DNA of 64,000 nucleotides, taken from positions 62,001-126,000 of the forward strand of contig NZ_VOBA01000002.1 of assembly GCF_008369165.1 (NCBI RefSeq), in the 5' to 3' direction. Origin of the DNA: Dietzia sp. ANT_WB102. Lineage in GTDB: Bacteria > Actinomycetota > Actinomycetes > Mycobacteriales > Mycobacteriaceae. Of the stretch, positions 26,885 through 36,835 are shown in pieces; position 1 is the first letter of the stretch; every line of letters starts with the position of its first letter. The translations under genes were made by a program, and so were the position numbers. Under the pieces are notes generated by a model. The model was not told where the DNA came from, did no database searches, and saw only the letters and a list, made by a program, of their open reading frames with translations.

Positions 26885-28111
26885 GTGTCCCAGCCCCCCG
26901 CCAATGCGGCCACCAGTGCCACGGCCCGGCAGTCGACCGCTCGCGTCCGCCTCGCGATCCTCGCGTTGTCGCTCGGCGGGTTCGGCATCGGCGTCACCGA
27001 GTTCGCGGCAATGGGTCTGCTGCGGCTGATCGCTGACGGCTTCGACATCACCGAACCACAGGCCGGCCACATCATCTCGGCCTACGCCCTGGGCGTGGTG
27101 GTGGGCGCTCCGCTGCTGACCGTGTGGACCTCCCGCTGGCGACGACGCACCCTGCTCGTGATCCTCATGGTGCTGTTCACGATCGGCAACACAGCGGCAG
27201 CTTTCGCCCCCACGGTCGAAGCGCTGATCGTTGCGCGCTTCATCGCCGGCATCCCACACGGGGCCTATTTCGGAGTCGCGTCGCTGGTGGCGGCCTCCCT
27301 CGCCGGACCCGGCAGACAGGCGCGTGCGGTGGCCCAGGTGCTGCTCGGTCTGTCGGTGGCCAACGTGATCGGCGTGCCGGTGGCCACCTGGCTCGGCGAG
27401 TCATTGGGCTGGCCGTCGGCGTTCCTCGCTGTCGGAGTGATCGGCGCAGCGACCGTGGTGGCGATCCTCGTCGTCGTCCCCGAACCTACCGGCGGCGTGG
27501 TGGTCAGGGCGCGCGAGGAGCTGGCCGCGCTCGCCCGGCCTCAGGTCCTCGCCACACTGGCCGTGGCCGCGATCGGGTTCGGCGGGATGTTCGCCGTCTA
27601 CACCTACATCCAGTGGACGATGGTCGACGTTGCCGGGATCGACCGCTCCTGGATGCCCGGGGTGCTCGCCGTCTACGGGCTCGGGATGGTCGTGGGCAAC
27701 GTGGTGGGCGGCATCGTCGCCGACCGGGATCTCGACCGCGGCCTGGTAATCATCACGACCGTGATGACCGCGATCCTGGCCCTGTTCGCCATCGCCGCGC
27801 ACCACCCAGTCTCCGCCGTGATTGGGCTGTTCCTCGTCGGTGCCACCGGGTCTGCGCTCGTGCCCGGGCTGCAATCTCGTCTCATGCGCCACGCCGGTCG
27901 CGGGCAGACTCTGGCCGCCGCGCTCAATCACTCGGCACTCAACGCCGCCAACGCGCTCGGGGCGTGGATCGGGGGAGTGGTGATCGCGCTCGGGTTCGGC
28001 TACACCTCGCCGGCGCTGGCAGGGGCGACGCTGGCGCTTGTGGGTCTCGCGGTGCTGGTCCCGGCGGTGTTGGCTGCGCGGCGGGGGAAGGCCGCACCGC
28101 AGGCGAATTAG
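26885..28111 (+). CDS. MFS transporter, DHA1 family (AraJ/YdhP-like)
   Basis: A 408-residue protein with twelve predicted membrane helices. The first helix shows GFGIGVTEFAAMGLLRLIA, typical of the AraJ/YdhP/chloramphenicol-exporter branch; the loop TSRWRRRTLL after helix 2 is the MFS motif A in reduced form, and RFIAGIPHGAYFGVASLVAA is the TM4 signature. It is likely an efflux pump for sugars or drugs, but the substrate is unknown. The GTG start is preceded by a short gap after the BASS transporter. Confidence 0.87.
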   Translation: MSQPPANAATSATARQSTARVRLAILALSLGGFGIGVTEFAAMGLLRLIADGFDITEPQAGHIISAYALGVVVGAPLLTVWTSRWRRRTLLVILMVLFTIGNTAAAFAPTVEALIVARFIAGIPHGAYFGVASLVAASLAGPGRQARAVAQVLLGLSVANVIGVPVATWLGESLGWPSAFLAVGVIGAATVVAILVVVPEPTGGVVVRAREELAALARPQVLATLAVAAIGFGGMFAVYTYIQWTMVDVAGIDRSWMPGVLAVYGLGMVVGNVVGGIVADRDLDRGLVIITTVMTAILALFAIAAHHPVSAVIGLFLVGATGSALVPGLQSRLMRHAGRGQTLAAALNHSALNAANALGAWIGGVVIALGFGYTSPALAGATLALVGLAVLVPAVLAARRGKAAPQAN

Positions 28112-28130
28112 GACGAAGTCCGCCGCGAGT

Positions 28131-29057
28131 TCACACGCGGTCGAGGATCATGCGCGCAGTCGCGAGGTGCCCGGCGTGGGTGGGGTGCAGCGGAACTGCG
28201 CCGGCGTCGACCCCGAGAAACGAGGTCCACCGGTCGGGGTCGCAGGCACTGTGGCCCGGCGGCGTGCGGTCGGCGACGATTTCCACGCCTTCCGCACGGG
28301 CCACGTCGCGCAGCATCGCGTTAAGTCGATCGATGTGTCGGCGCCCGAAGTTCTGGTTGGCGGCGCTGTAGGGCGCGATGTCCACGCAGGGGACGAGGTG
28401 GAACGGCTGGAGGTATCCGACGAGCATGATCCGAGCGCGCGGGGCCCGGGCACGGATATCGCGGAGGAGTTGGCGCAGCCCGGGCGCCACCTTCGGAACC
28501 TTAGCCGCCCATTCACCCTCGAGGTGGCTGCAGTCGGCGCTGAGGACGCACAGTTCAGCTAGTCGCAGCACGTCGGTGTCGTTCCCGCCAACCTGCAGTG
28601 AAACGAGGTCGACACCGGGGTGCAGCGCGTTGATCTGGGGCGGACCGTACTCGGCGCGGCTGGTGTAGGTCAGCGGCACCTTGAGCCCACGGCAGGAGAC
28701 ATCGGTGACAGTCCAGTTGGTCGCCTCGCGTATCCGGCTCGGGTAGTTGTCAGCGGAGCGGAAGCAGGTGTCGCCGCCGAACGAGCCGAACGTCATGGGG
28801 TCCATCCCGACGATCGACCCGGTCGAGGTGAACGAGTCGCCCATCGCCACGTACGTGAGCGGCTCGGCGAGACGGCCTGTCGGAGGCACCGGCGGAAATG
28901 AGGAGTCTGCCGAGGGCGTGGAGCCGGCGACGCTGGCGACCGACCCGTCCAGCGACCGGGCTCGCGCGGCAGGGGCGGCCACCAACCCCGTCGCGATGAG
29001 CGCGAGCACTGCGCAATAGGCAAGAAGAGAAACAGCGACCCTATCCACCCAGTTCAT
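28131..29057 (-). CDS. secreted SGNH/GDSL hydrolase
   Basis: A 308-residue exported esterase-like protein. From the chosen ATG the N-terminus (NWVDRVAVSLLAYCAVLAL) is a signal peptide ending near APAARA. Catalytic blocks are visible: block I YVAMGDSFTSTG (nucleophile Ser), the GGND block in LQVGGNDTDVLR, and block V PLHPTHAGH with the catalytic His. Paired cysteines throughout suggest disulfides outside the cell. An in-frame ATG 51 bases upstream is possible but lies in a duplicated 13-base stretch and lacks a Shine-Dalgarno sequence. The substrate is not known; relatives act on lipids or cell-wall esters. Confidence 0.85.
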   Translation of the reverse strand: MNWVDRVAVSLLAYCAVLALIATGLVAAPAARARSLDGSVASVAGSTPSADSSFPPVPPTGRLAEPLTYVAMGDSFTSTGSIVGMDPMTFGSFGGDTCFRSADNYPSRIREATNWTVTDVSCRGLKVPLTYTSRAEYGPPQINALHPGVDLVSLQVGGNDTDVLRLAELCVLSADCSHLEGEWAAKVPKVAPGLRQLLRDIRARAPRARIMLVGYLQPFHLVPCVDIAPYSAANQNFGRRHIDRLNAMLRDVARAEGVEIVADRTPPGHSACDPDRWTSFLGVDAGAVPLHPTHAGHLATARMILDRV

Positions 29058-29488
29058 GATCGAAGTGAAGCATCCATAGGCTCGGTCGTCCATCAATCCG
29101 CGCCTCATTCGATCCGCGCCTCATCCGGTCGGGTAGAACCGGCCGGACAGGTCAGGTGGGAACTCCGGGCTTCCGTCTATCGAGATCGCACCGGAGGCCC
29201 CTGGTCCGAGTCTCCGTTGCTTGTGACGGTCCACGCGAGAGCGTCGACGGGACTGAGCCGTCCGACCGCTTGCGCATACGCTACGAGAATCCCGAGTGCC
29301 GTGGCGGTGGCCTCGTCCCAGCCTGCGCCGATCCCGGCGCCGGGTGGTTCTGTGGCTCGGAGGGGTACTCGTGAACGCGGCGGCGGGGCGGTCGCGGCGA
29401 GACTGCTCGCGGTGCGGCCGTGGTGAGCTGACCGGCAGGTTTGCCCGGATGGTGCCCGAGGGCATGCCCTGACTGCTACCAATAAGCC
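29058..29488. other. intergenic stretch, possible gene remnant on the minus strand
   Basis: No intact gene is supported here. A 13-base direct repeat (ATCCGCGCCTCAT at 29,096-29,108 and 29,112-29,124) sits at the left. On the minus strand, 29,180-29,345 reads as a protein-like segment (GAGIGAGWDEATATALGILV, then AYAQAVGRLSPVDALAW) without a plausible start or continuation, which could be a decayed gene fragment. Codon-usage or similarity analysis would be needed to confirm it. Confidence 0.3.
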
Positions 29489-29827
29489 ATGCGCTCTGTG
29501 ATCGCCCCACTCGCGGCACTGCTTGTCATGACCGGATGCTCGAGCGAACCCGCGCTGTCCCTCGATCAACAGCAACAAGCGTGGGAACAGACAATGCGTG
29601 ACGACGCGTGCGAATCAATCCAGACGCTGACCCCCGGCATCCTGGAGCGCGCGTGGGCTATGGACGCGATGGCCGAGGGCACGGGCACCAGCGAGGACAT
29701 TCGTGTCAGCATTGATGCGGCACGCCGGGGCGAGCCGTACAACTGCCGCGATCAGATTTTCAAGCGGTTCTATGAGGAGCAGTTGGTATCACGGTTTAAC
29801 GAGTCACCGAAGGGCGAAGCGGGGTAG
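29489..29827 (+). CDS. small lipoprotein of unknown function
   Basis: A 112-residue protein. The N-terminus MRSVIAPLAALLVMTGC is a short signal peptide with a lipobox (VMTGC), so the mature protein of about 96 residues is anchored outside the membrane. It is mostly helical by composition (SLDQQQQAWEQTMRDDACES) with two further cysteines, which may form a disulfide. I recognise no family. It stands alone; the 243 bases to the next gene show nothing notable. Confidence 0.65.
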   Translation: MRSVIAPLAALLVMTGCSSEPALSLDQQQQAWEQTMRDDACESIQTLTPGILERAWAMDAMAEGTGTSEDIRVSIDAARRGEPYNCRDQIFKRFYEEQLVSRFNESPKGEAG

Positions 29828-30070
29828 ACAACGAAACCCGCTCCCTGAGACACAAAGGGTGTATTCGGGCAGATGCCTGGACCTGTTCGGGATCAGCCGG
29901 ATGGTGGCGGTGACAGCATGAGTGGGGGTCGATGTCTCATCGAGGTCCTGAGAGTCAGTCATGGCGCCAATAGATCACCGCGTTACGACAGTGCAGTTGC
30001 CTTCTTCTTCGCCTGATGACCGATTTGCGCTCGTCATCCTCGAACGATCGCTGCGGCTACCCTGGGCGGC

Positions 30071-30916
30071 GTGACTCTCACCGTTTCCACCGTCAACGTC
30101 AACGGGATCCGCGCCGCCGTCAAGCAGCGTTCGGAGACCAACCTCGGGTTCCTGCCCTGGCTGGAGGCCAGCGGCGCGGACGTCGTAGCGCTACAGGAGG
30201 TGCGCGCCGACGAGGACCAGACGCGGAAGGCCCTGGAGCCCGCTCTCGAGGCGGGGTGGCATCTGGTGGGGGCGCCATCCGAGCTCAAGGGCCGGGCCGG
30301 GGTCGCGCTGCTGTCCCGCGCCGAGCCGGCCGACGTTCGTGTCGGCTATGACGAGCCGGAGTTCGCCGAGTCCGGCCGCTACATCGAGGCCACTTACCCG
30401 GGCGCGAAGGACGGGGAGACCGTCACCGTGGCCAGCCTCTACCTGCCGTCGGGTTCGGCGAACACGCCCAAGCAGGACGAGAAGGACCGGTTCTTGACGA
30501 CCTTCCGCGAGTTCCTCGCCGAGCGGGCCGAGCATCTGCGCGGCCGCGGCAGTCACGAAATGGTCATCTGCGGCGACTGGAACATCGCTCATCGCGAAGA
30601 GGACCTGAAGAACCACAAGGGCAACCACAAGAGTTCCGGCTTCCTGCCGCACGAGCGTGAGTGGATGACCGACGTGTTCGCTGACGGCAGCGGCTGGACC
30701 GACATCGTGCGTCACCGTCGGCCCGACGAGATCGGCCCGTACTCGTGGTGGAGCCAGCGCGGCAAGGCGTTCGACAACGACGCGGGCTGGCGCATCGACT
30801 ATCACGTGGTCACCGACGGCCTGGTTGACCGCGCGGTGAGCGACTGGGTGGACCGCGCGAGCGCCTACGACATGCGGTGGTCCGACCACGCGCCGGTGAC
30901 CGTAGTCTACGAGTAG
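30071..30916 (+). CDS. exodeoxyribonuclease III family protein
   Basis: A 281-residue endonuclease/exonuclease/phosphatase-fold enzyme of the XthA type, expected to act on abasic sites and 3' ends in base excision repair. The active-site residues appear in order: TVNVNGIRAA (Asn), ALQEVRADE (Glu), SLYLPSGSAN, ICGDWNIAH (Asp-x-Asn), WRIDYHVVT (Asp) and SDHAPVTVVYE (terminal His). The GTG start at 30,071 begins LTVSTVNVNG directly at the first strand. No signal peptide is present. Confidence 0.9.
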   Translation: MTLTVSTVNVNGIRAAVKQRSETNLGFLPWLEASGADVVALQEVRADEDQTRKALEPALEAGWHLVGAPSELKGRAGVALLSRAEPADVRVGYDEPEFAESGRYIEATYPGAKDGETVTVASLYLPSGSANTPKQDEKDRFLTTFREFLAERAEHLRGRGSHEMVICGDWNIAHREEDLKNHKGNHKSSGFLPHEREWMTDVFADGSGWTDIVRHRRPDEIGPYSWWSQRGKAFDNDAGWRIDYHVVTDGLVDRAVSDWVDRASAYDMRWSDHAPVTVVYE

Positions 30917-30997
30917 CGACGACGAGGAGAACGGCCACACCGTTCGGGGCCGCAATCGCGGATGCTTCGTGGGGAACGGGTCCGTAGTGTCGGCACC

Positions 30998-31456
30998 ATG
31001 CCGAAGTATGCAACCGCCGAACGCCCTGATCGAGCCGGGCTCGACGACTTCCTGCGCCCCCGTCACCGTGCCGTCCTCATCACGCGCCGATCGTCAGGCG
31101 GCTTGCAGTCCTCGCCGGTGACCTGCGGCGTCGACGCGGAGGGCCGTCTCGTCGTGGCCACCTACCCGCAGCGGGCGAAGGTGATCAACATCCGCCGCGA
31201 CCCCGCCGTGAGCGTGTGCGTGCTCTCGGACGATTTCGACGGTCCGTACGTCCACTTGGACGGCACCGCCGAGATCGTCGACCTGCCAGAGGCCGTGGAG
31301 CCGCTCGTTGAGTACTTCCGCAGCGTCGCCGGTGAGCACGACGATTGGGATGAGTACCGGGCGGCGATGGTGCGCCAGGGCAAATGCCTCATCCGCGTGA
31401 CTATCGAAGACTGGGGACCGGTCGCCACGGGTGGGTTCCCACCCGAATTCAGCTAG
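30998..31456 (+). CDS. PPOX-class F420-dependent oxidoreductase-like protein
   Basis: A 152-residue split beta-barrel protein of the pyridoxamine-5'-phosphate-oxidase-like fold. The pattern FLRPRHRAVLITRRSSGGLQSSPV, VVATYPQRAKVINIRRDPAVSVCV and YVHLDGTAEIVD matches the TIGR03618-type F420-binding group common in Mycobacteriales. The ATG at 30,998 fits the family start. The last eight bases overlap the convergent membrane protein gene. Cofactor choice (F420 versus FMN) is inference from the family. Confidence 0.85.
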   Translation: MPKYATAERPDRAGLDDFLRPRHRAVLITRRSSGGLQSSPVTCGVDAEGRLVVATYPQRAKVINIRRDPAVSVCVLSDDFDGPYVHLDGTAEIVDLPEAVEPLVEYFRSVAGEHDDWDEYRAAMVRQGKCLIRVTIEDWGPVATGGFPPEFS

Positions 31457-32603
31457 CCGTGTGATCGTGTTGCTGTGTTCCGGTGATGCGCTGATACCAG
31501 CTGAGCAAGTGAGACGACTGGCTTTCCGAATTGTTATGCGGCTGATTTGTCATCCTTTCCGCATCGCGGTGCAGTCTCGTTGCCACCGCTCGACGAAGCG
31601 ATATGGCGCTGAGCCATCTGACGCGGGCGGCAGGTTCGCTGAAAAGAATTAACGGCACTATGGCTGAAAAGACGCCGATACAGCCGACAGCTACTTGGAG
31701 ACGCGGAGACTGGGAGTCTAGAGATGCCAATGTTAGCGAGATGAACCAGACTCCAGCTGTGAGGAAAATAAGAAACGAATTTACCAGGCTGCCACGTCGC
31801 AGTTCGACCTGTCCAAAGTAAGTTGCGGACAGGGACAGTGCCAAAGTTATGGTAGTTAGAGCGCCCAGTCCGAGCGTTGAATGCCACGGCGAGGAGCCGA
31901 AAAGCAATCCGGCAAACCATATTGAAGCCCCCGCGGTAACGCACATCCCGGCTAGTAGAGACATTGTAAATCCTGGAGTAGCTCGAGTTGGTGTGGAAAA
32001 GGCGGGTAAGACCTGCTGGGCAGCTTGTCGACGCTGCTCCTCTTTAGCCTTACTGGCAAAAGTTGCACGGGCTCGATAGTGTTCGGGTCCAAGATAGAGA
32101 AGCTCAGTGGTTAACGAGCACATCAAGCATATGAACCCCGCCGATACGAGGCAAAGTGCGGTAATAGGAATATTAATTCCGTGGGGTGTGGATGAAAAAA
32201 TCGTAGCCAGTGAAATGGGCGGCGTAATTAGGCCAATAAAAATCGCAGCTGAACTGACTGGCGTAGCAAGATATGCCAATTCTTGGTCTCGGTTATCTCG
32301 AATGCGTGCTGCTAGAGAGAAGGCGATAGTGGCAAGCAGTGTTGACGAGGTGAGCAAGACCGCCATTGCGCCCATTGCGGTCGAGGAGTCCAGCGATGTA
32401 ATTAGGTATGGCGAAAATTCGCTACTGTAGGCGGAAAGGGTGGCCAAAATCGAAAATCCTACGAAGACCACCGTGCCAACAGCGGCGAATTTGGCCATCT
32501 GGCCGATGATCCGTCCTTCAAGTTCGACAGCAGCTCGAATCCAACCCGCATCGCTCGCAAATTGGGCGCCGGACTCTTGAGTGGGCTGGGCGGAGTATGA
32601 CAT
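31449..32603 (-). CDS. AT-rich orphan polytopic membrane protein
   Basis: A 384-residue protein I do not recognise. About eight hydrophobic segments are seen: residues about 36-58, 74-98, 112-133, 143-164, then after a basic loop (ASKAKEEQRRQAAQQVL) 212-232, 243-262, 274-294 and 302-322. The tail is polar and rich in His, Asn and Ser. Base composition is clearly less GC-rich than all neighbours and codons ending in A or T are frequent, so the gene was probably acquired by transfer. Its 3' end overlaps the F420 oxidoreductase gene by eight bases. There are no motifs for transport or catalysis. Confidence 0.75.
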   Translation of the reverse strand: MSYSAQPTQESGAQFASDAGWIRAAVELEGRIIGQMAKFAAVGTVVFVGFSILATLSAYSSEFSPYLITSLDSSTAMGAMAVLLTSSTLLATIAFSLAARIRDNRDQELAYLATPVSSAAIFIGLITPPISLATIFSSTPHGINIPITALCLVSAGFICLMCSLTTELLYLGPEHYRARATFASKAKEEQRRQAAQQVLPAFSTPTRATPGFTMSLLAGMCVTAGASIWFAGLLFGSSPWHSTLGLGALTTITLALSLSATYFGQVELRRGSLVNSFLIFLTAGVWFISLTLASLDSQSPRLQVAVGCIGVFSAIVPLILFSEPAARVRWLSAISLRRAVATRLHRDAERMTNQPHNNSESQSSHLLSWYQRITGTQQHDHTAS

Positions 32604-32697
32604 CTGTCCCCTTTTTGTCGTGGTGAGGCGTGGTAACGCAGCATAGGGTTTTAATCGCTGGGATAGGGTCTTCTATCTGTGGGTGCTCAGCCAATGA

Positions 32698-34018
<1,321 letters not shown>

Positions 34019-34021
34019 AAC

Positions 34022-34081
34022 CGCGCGCAACTCCTGCACACGCTCACGAATTTTCATGCGCGGCTGCAGGAGTTGCGCGCG
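34022..34081. repeat. perfect 17-bp inverted repeat between trpS and the RNase H gene
   Basis: Arms CGCGCGCAACTCCTGCA (34,022-34,038) and its exact complement (34,065-34,081) enclose a 26-base spacer. It sits between two convergent genes, so it could act as a bidirectional terminator; the large loop and absent T-run make a dispersed intergenic repeat equally likely. The TGCAGGA..GCGCGC core partly recurs near 63,710-63,727. Confidence 0.65.
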
Positions 34082-34166
34082 TATGCCAGTGGCACTGGGG
34101 CTGCGGGGGGCCAGGGGCTTTGGCTGGGACGGGGGAGGGGGGCGGAGTCTGGAGCCGGGCGTCGGC

Positions 34167-35210
34167 TCAGGCTTCGCGAGTGCCCTGCTGATATATCTGC
34201 TTCCAGTCGTCGCCGGTTCGCTGCCAGATCGAACTTCGAAGTGACGTCACCCCGCCCGGGCCGGACTCGCGCCACAGCAGCAGCACGACGTCGTCGGACA
34301 GGCGCCGGGTCTCCAGCACCTCGAGTTCGACAGCCGCGAGGGATTCACCGGCGTCCCCGATTTCGCGTCGCGTCCAGGTCCGGCCAGCGGGGTCGACCTG
34401 CCTCCACCTCACATCGAGCAGGCGCGTGAGTTTCTTGCGGTCCCCGCGCACCTCCTCCGTGAGGAGGGACCGTTCGAGGTCGACGACGAGGTCCTCGATT
34501 GCGGGGCCGGCAGGCGGGGCACCGGCCCCGGGGTCCGCGGGGCCGGTCGAAGCCTGCCCGTCCAGCGAGAACAAGTCGGGCTCGTCGGCTGAGGCTGAGC
34601 TCGTCGTTTTTTTCCCGCTCGTCGCAGCCGACGAGCGGGCAGCGCCTCCCGCTGTGGGGTCCCCTCCCGCGGCGGGCGGGGATGCAGGGTCGTCACCCGC
34701 GCCGACGGCCTGCGCGCCCGGGTACCCCGGGCCGGCCTCCGGTTCTTGCCTGGAGGAGTGAGCCTTGGCCGCGCCGTTCGCCAGGTCGTCGGCCTTCTCG
34801 TTGAGTTCGTGGCCTGCGTGGCCCTTGACCCATTCGAACGTGACCTCGCGGCCCTTCATAGCCTCATCGAGGGCCTGCATCACCTCGACGTTGAGCACGG
34901 GCTTGCCGTCGGCCTTCTTCCAGCCTTTGCGCTTCCAGCCTGCCATCCACTTGGTGATGGAATTGATGACGTACTGCGAGTCGCACAGGATGTGAAGTGG
35001 CTCTGGGACGTGAGCCGTCTGACGCAATAGATCCAGGACGGCGGTGAGTTCGCCCTGGTTGTTGGTGCCGCGTTTCCAGCCGCCGCAGCGCCACGTCGAG
35101 TCGTCGATGTACCAGGCCCATCCGGCGGGGCCGGGATTTCCCAGGGCGGAGCCGTCCGCTGCGGCGATGATCGTCACGGTCGACGATCCTGCCACCGTGG
35201 CCGGCGCCAC
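34167..35210 (-). CDS. ribonuclease HI with C-terminal DUF4440-like domain
   Basis: A 347-residue fusion. The N-terminal RNase HI (about residues 12-150) degrades RNA in RNA/DNA hybrids; its four catalytic acids are in AAADGSALGNPGPAGWAWY, NNQGELTAVLDLL, HILCDSQYVINS and HELNEKADDLANGAA. A low-complexity Ala/Gly/Pro/Ser linker (about 150-235) joins it to a C-terminal domain (EDLVVDLERSLLTEEVR ... SIWQRTGDDWKQIYQQGT) that fits the NTF2-like DUF4440 fold. Bacterial RNase HI is normally about 150 residues. The GTG at 35,210 was chosen; a GTG eleven codons further in is an alternative. Confidence 0.88.
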   Translation of the reverse strand: MAPATVAGSSTVTIIAAADGSALGNPGPAGWAWYIDDSTWRCGGWKRGTNNQGELTAVLDLLRQTAHVPEPLHILCDSQYVINSITKWMAGWKRKGWKKADGKPVLNVEVMQALDEAMKGREVTFEWVKGHAGHELNEKADDLANGAAKAHSSRQEPEAGPGYPGAQAVGAGDDPASPPAAGGDPTAGGAARSSAATSGKKTTSSASADEPDLFSLDGQASTGPADPGAGAPPAGPAIEDLVVDLERSLLTEEVRGDRKKLTRLLDVRWRQVDPAGRTWTRREIGDAGESLAAVELEVLETRRLSDDVVLLLWRESGPGGVTSLRSSIWQRTGDDWKQIYQQGTREA

Positions 35211-35258
35211 TGCGCACCGGCCACGTCGAGGGTCGCCAGTGACTCCCCGGTGGGGCGG

Positions 35259-35522
35259 TTACCCAGGCAGGTCGCCGTCCTCGCCGTCCTCGTCGTCGTC
35301 ATCGACGTCGATCGGCCGGCCGTCCGTCGTCTCGGTTTTCTCGGCGCGTCGGGAGAGTGCGGCCGCCTCGCGCATCTCGATGCCCTCGGTGACGAAGTCT
35401 CCGAGTTCCCTGGCGATCGAGCCGATCGCGTCGGTGATGATGACGGCGATCCGACCCACCAGTGACGCGCCCGCCTGGACCCCCGCCTGGACCTGGTCCT
35501 TGTTGCGTTCGAAGTCATTCAT
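35259..35522 (-). CDS. small acidic-tailed protein
   Basis: An 87-residue protein of unknown function. A mildly hydrophobic amphipathic stretch (ASLVGRIAVIITDAIGSIARELGDF) at about residues 19-43 may contact the membrane. The last 20 residues are very acidic (DVDDDDEDGEDGDLPG). ATG start with a good upstream GGGGAACC-type Shine-Dalgarno region. It lies between the RNase H and desaturase genes, on the same strand as both. Confidence 0.65.
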   Translation of the reverse strand: MNDFERNKDQVQAGVQAGASLVGRIAVIITDAIGSIARELGDFVTEGIEMREAAALSRRAEKTETTDGRPIDVDDDDEDGEDGDLPG

Positions 35523-35566
35523 GGATGGTTCCCCTCATCGGTGATGCCCACGACGGTACCCGCCGC

Positions 35567-36790
35567 TCAGGCGGCAGAGGGAGCCTTCGTGCGCTCGATG
35601 AGCACTGCAGGGGCGTCGGCCGGCGTCGGGGGCAGCGGCAGCGCCAGGCGGAACATTTTGGCCCACACGTTCCCGATCTGCTTCCACAGTGGGCCGGTGT
35701 TGTACGGCAGTCCGTGTTCGGTGCAGATTCGACGGACCTCGTCGGCGATCTCGGGGTAGCGGTGCGCCGGCAGATCGGGGAACAGGTGGTGCTCGATCTG
35801 GTGCGACAGATTGCCGGTCGCAAGGTGCATGAGGGGGCTGCCGGAGATGTTGGCCGAGCCCAGCATCTGTCGGACATACCACTCTCCGCGAGTCTCGTTG
35901 GCGGTCTCTTCCTGCGTGAACACCTGGGCGCCGGACGGGAAGTGGCCGCAGAAGATCACCGAGAAGGTCCAGATGTTGCGCACCACGTTGGCGGTGAGGT
36001 TGCCGGCGAACGTCAGCGGGAACAGCGGACCGGTGAGCGCCGGGTGCACGATGTAGTCCTTGGCCACCTGCCCGCGTACTTTTCGCCACCACCCGGCCAC
36101 GACGCCCTTGACGTCGGACCACTTCCGCTTGCCCTTGAGTACGTTCTCGTACTCCAGGTCGTGCGCCATGACGCCCCACTCGAACAACATCATCAGCGCG
36201 AACGCGTACGCCGGGTTTCCCAGACGCAGCGGGTTCCACGGCTGCTCGTACTCCATCCGCAGCAGGCCGTAGCCGATGTCGCGGTCCAGGTCGAGAATGT
36301 TGGTGTACGTGTGGTGCAGGTAATTGTGCGAGTGGCGCCACTGGTCGGACGGGCACACGTTGTCCCACTCGAAGCTTGACGAGTGCAGCATGTCGTCGTG
36401 CATCCAGTCGTACTGGCCGTGCATGACGTTGTGTCCGATCTCCATGTTGTCCAGGATCTTGGACGCACTGAGCGCCGCGACCCCGGCCAGCCAGGCCGGC
36501 GGCAGGAAGCCGAAGAACATCAGGGCGCGGCCGGCCAGCTCGAGCCGGCGCTGCGTCCGGACGATCCGCAGGATGTAGTCGCGGTCGGCTGTGCCGAGGT
36601 CGGCCACCACGCGGTCACGGATGGTGTCGAGTTCTCGGCCGATGATCTCGACCGATTCGGCGGACAGCACGATCGGCTCGGCACCGGGGCCGGGGCCGGG
36701 GCCCGCGTCTGCGACGGTGTTCGTGTCGGCCGTCTTTGTCGGCTTCGATGGCTTCCTCGGGCGGAGGGTGGGCAGTTGCAGGAGAGTCAT
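35567..36790 (-). CDS. membrane fatty acid desaturase (DesA3-like)
   Basis: A 407-residue acyl-chain desaturase using a di-iron centre and electrons from a reductase. The three histidine boxes are present: EIGHNVMHGQ (about residues 118-125), WRHSHNYLHHTY (about 151-162) and SHQIEHHLFPDLP near residue 330. Hydrophobic segments flank the boxes. The N-terminal 50 residues are variable and rich in Pro/Gly. It lies 45 bases downstream of its presumed electron donor gene, the arrangement of desA3 and Rv3230c in M. tuberculosis. Substrate position (probably delta-9 of stearoyl chains) is inferred from that homology. Confidence 0.9.
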   Translation of the reverse strand: MTLLQLPTLRPRKPSKPTKTADTNTVADAGPGPGPGAEPIVLSAESVEIIGRELDTIRDRVVADLGTADRDYILRIVRTQRRLELAGRALMFFGFLPPAWLAGVAALSASKILDNMEIGHNVMHGQYDWMHDDMLHSSSFEWDNVCPSDQWRHSHNYLHHTYTNILDLDRDIGYGLLRMEYEQPWNPLRLGNPAYAFALMMLFEWGVMAHDLEYENVLKGKRKWSDVKGVVAGWWRKVRGQVAKDYIVHPALTGPLFPLTFAGNLTANVVRNIWTFSVIFCGHFPSGAQVFTQEETANETRGEWYVRQMLGSANISGSPLMHLATGNLSHQIEHHLFPDLPAHRYPEIADEVRRICTEHGLPYNTGPLWKQIGNVWAKMFRLALPLPPTPADAPAVLIERTKAPSAA

Positions 36791-36835
36791 GATGGTGTCC
36801 TTCCGGGGTGTTCCGGGCGGGTGGGGATGGGAGTT

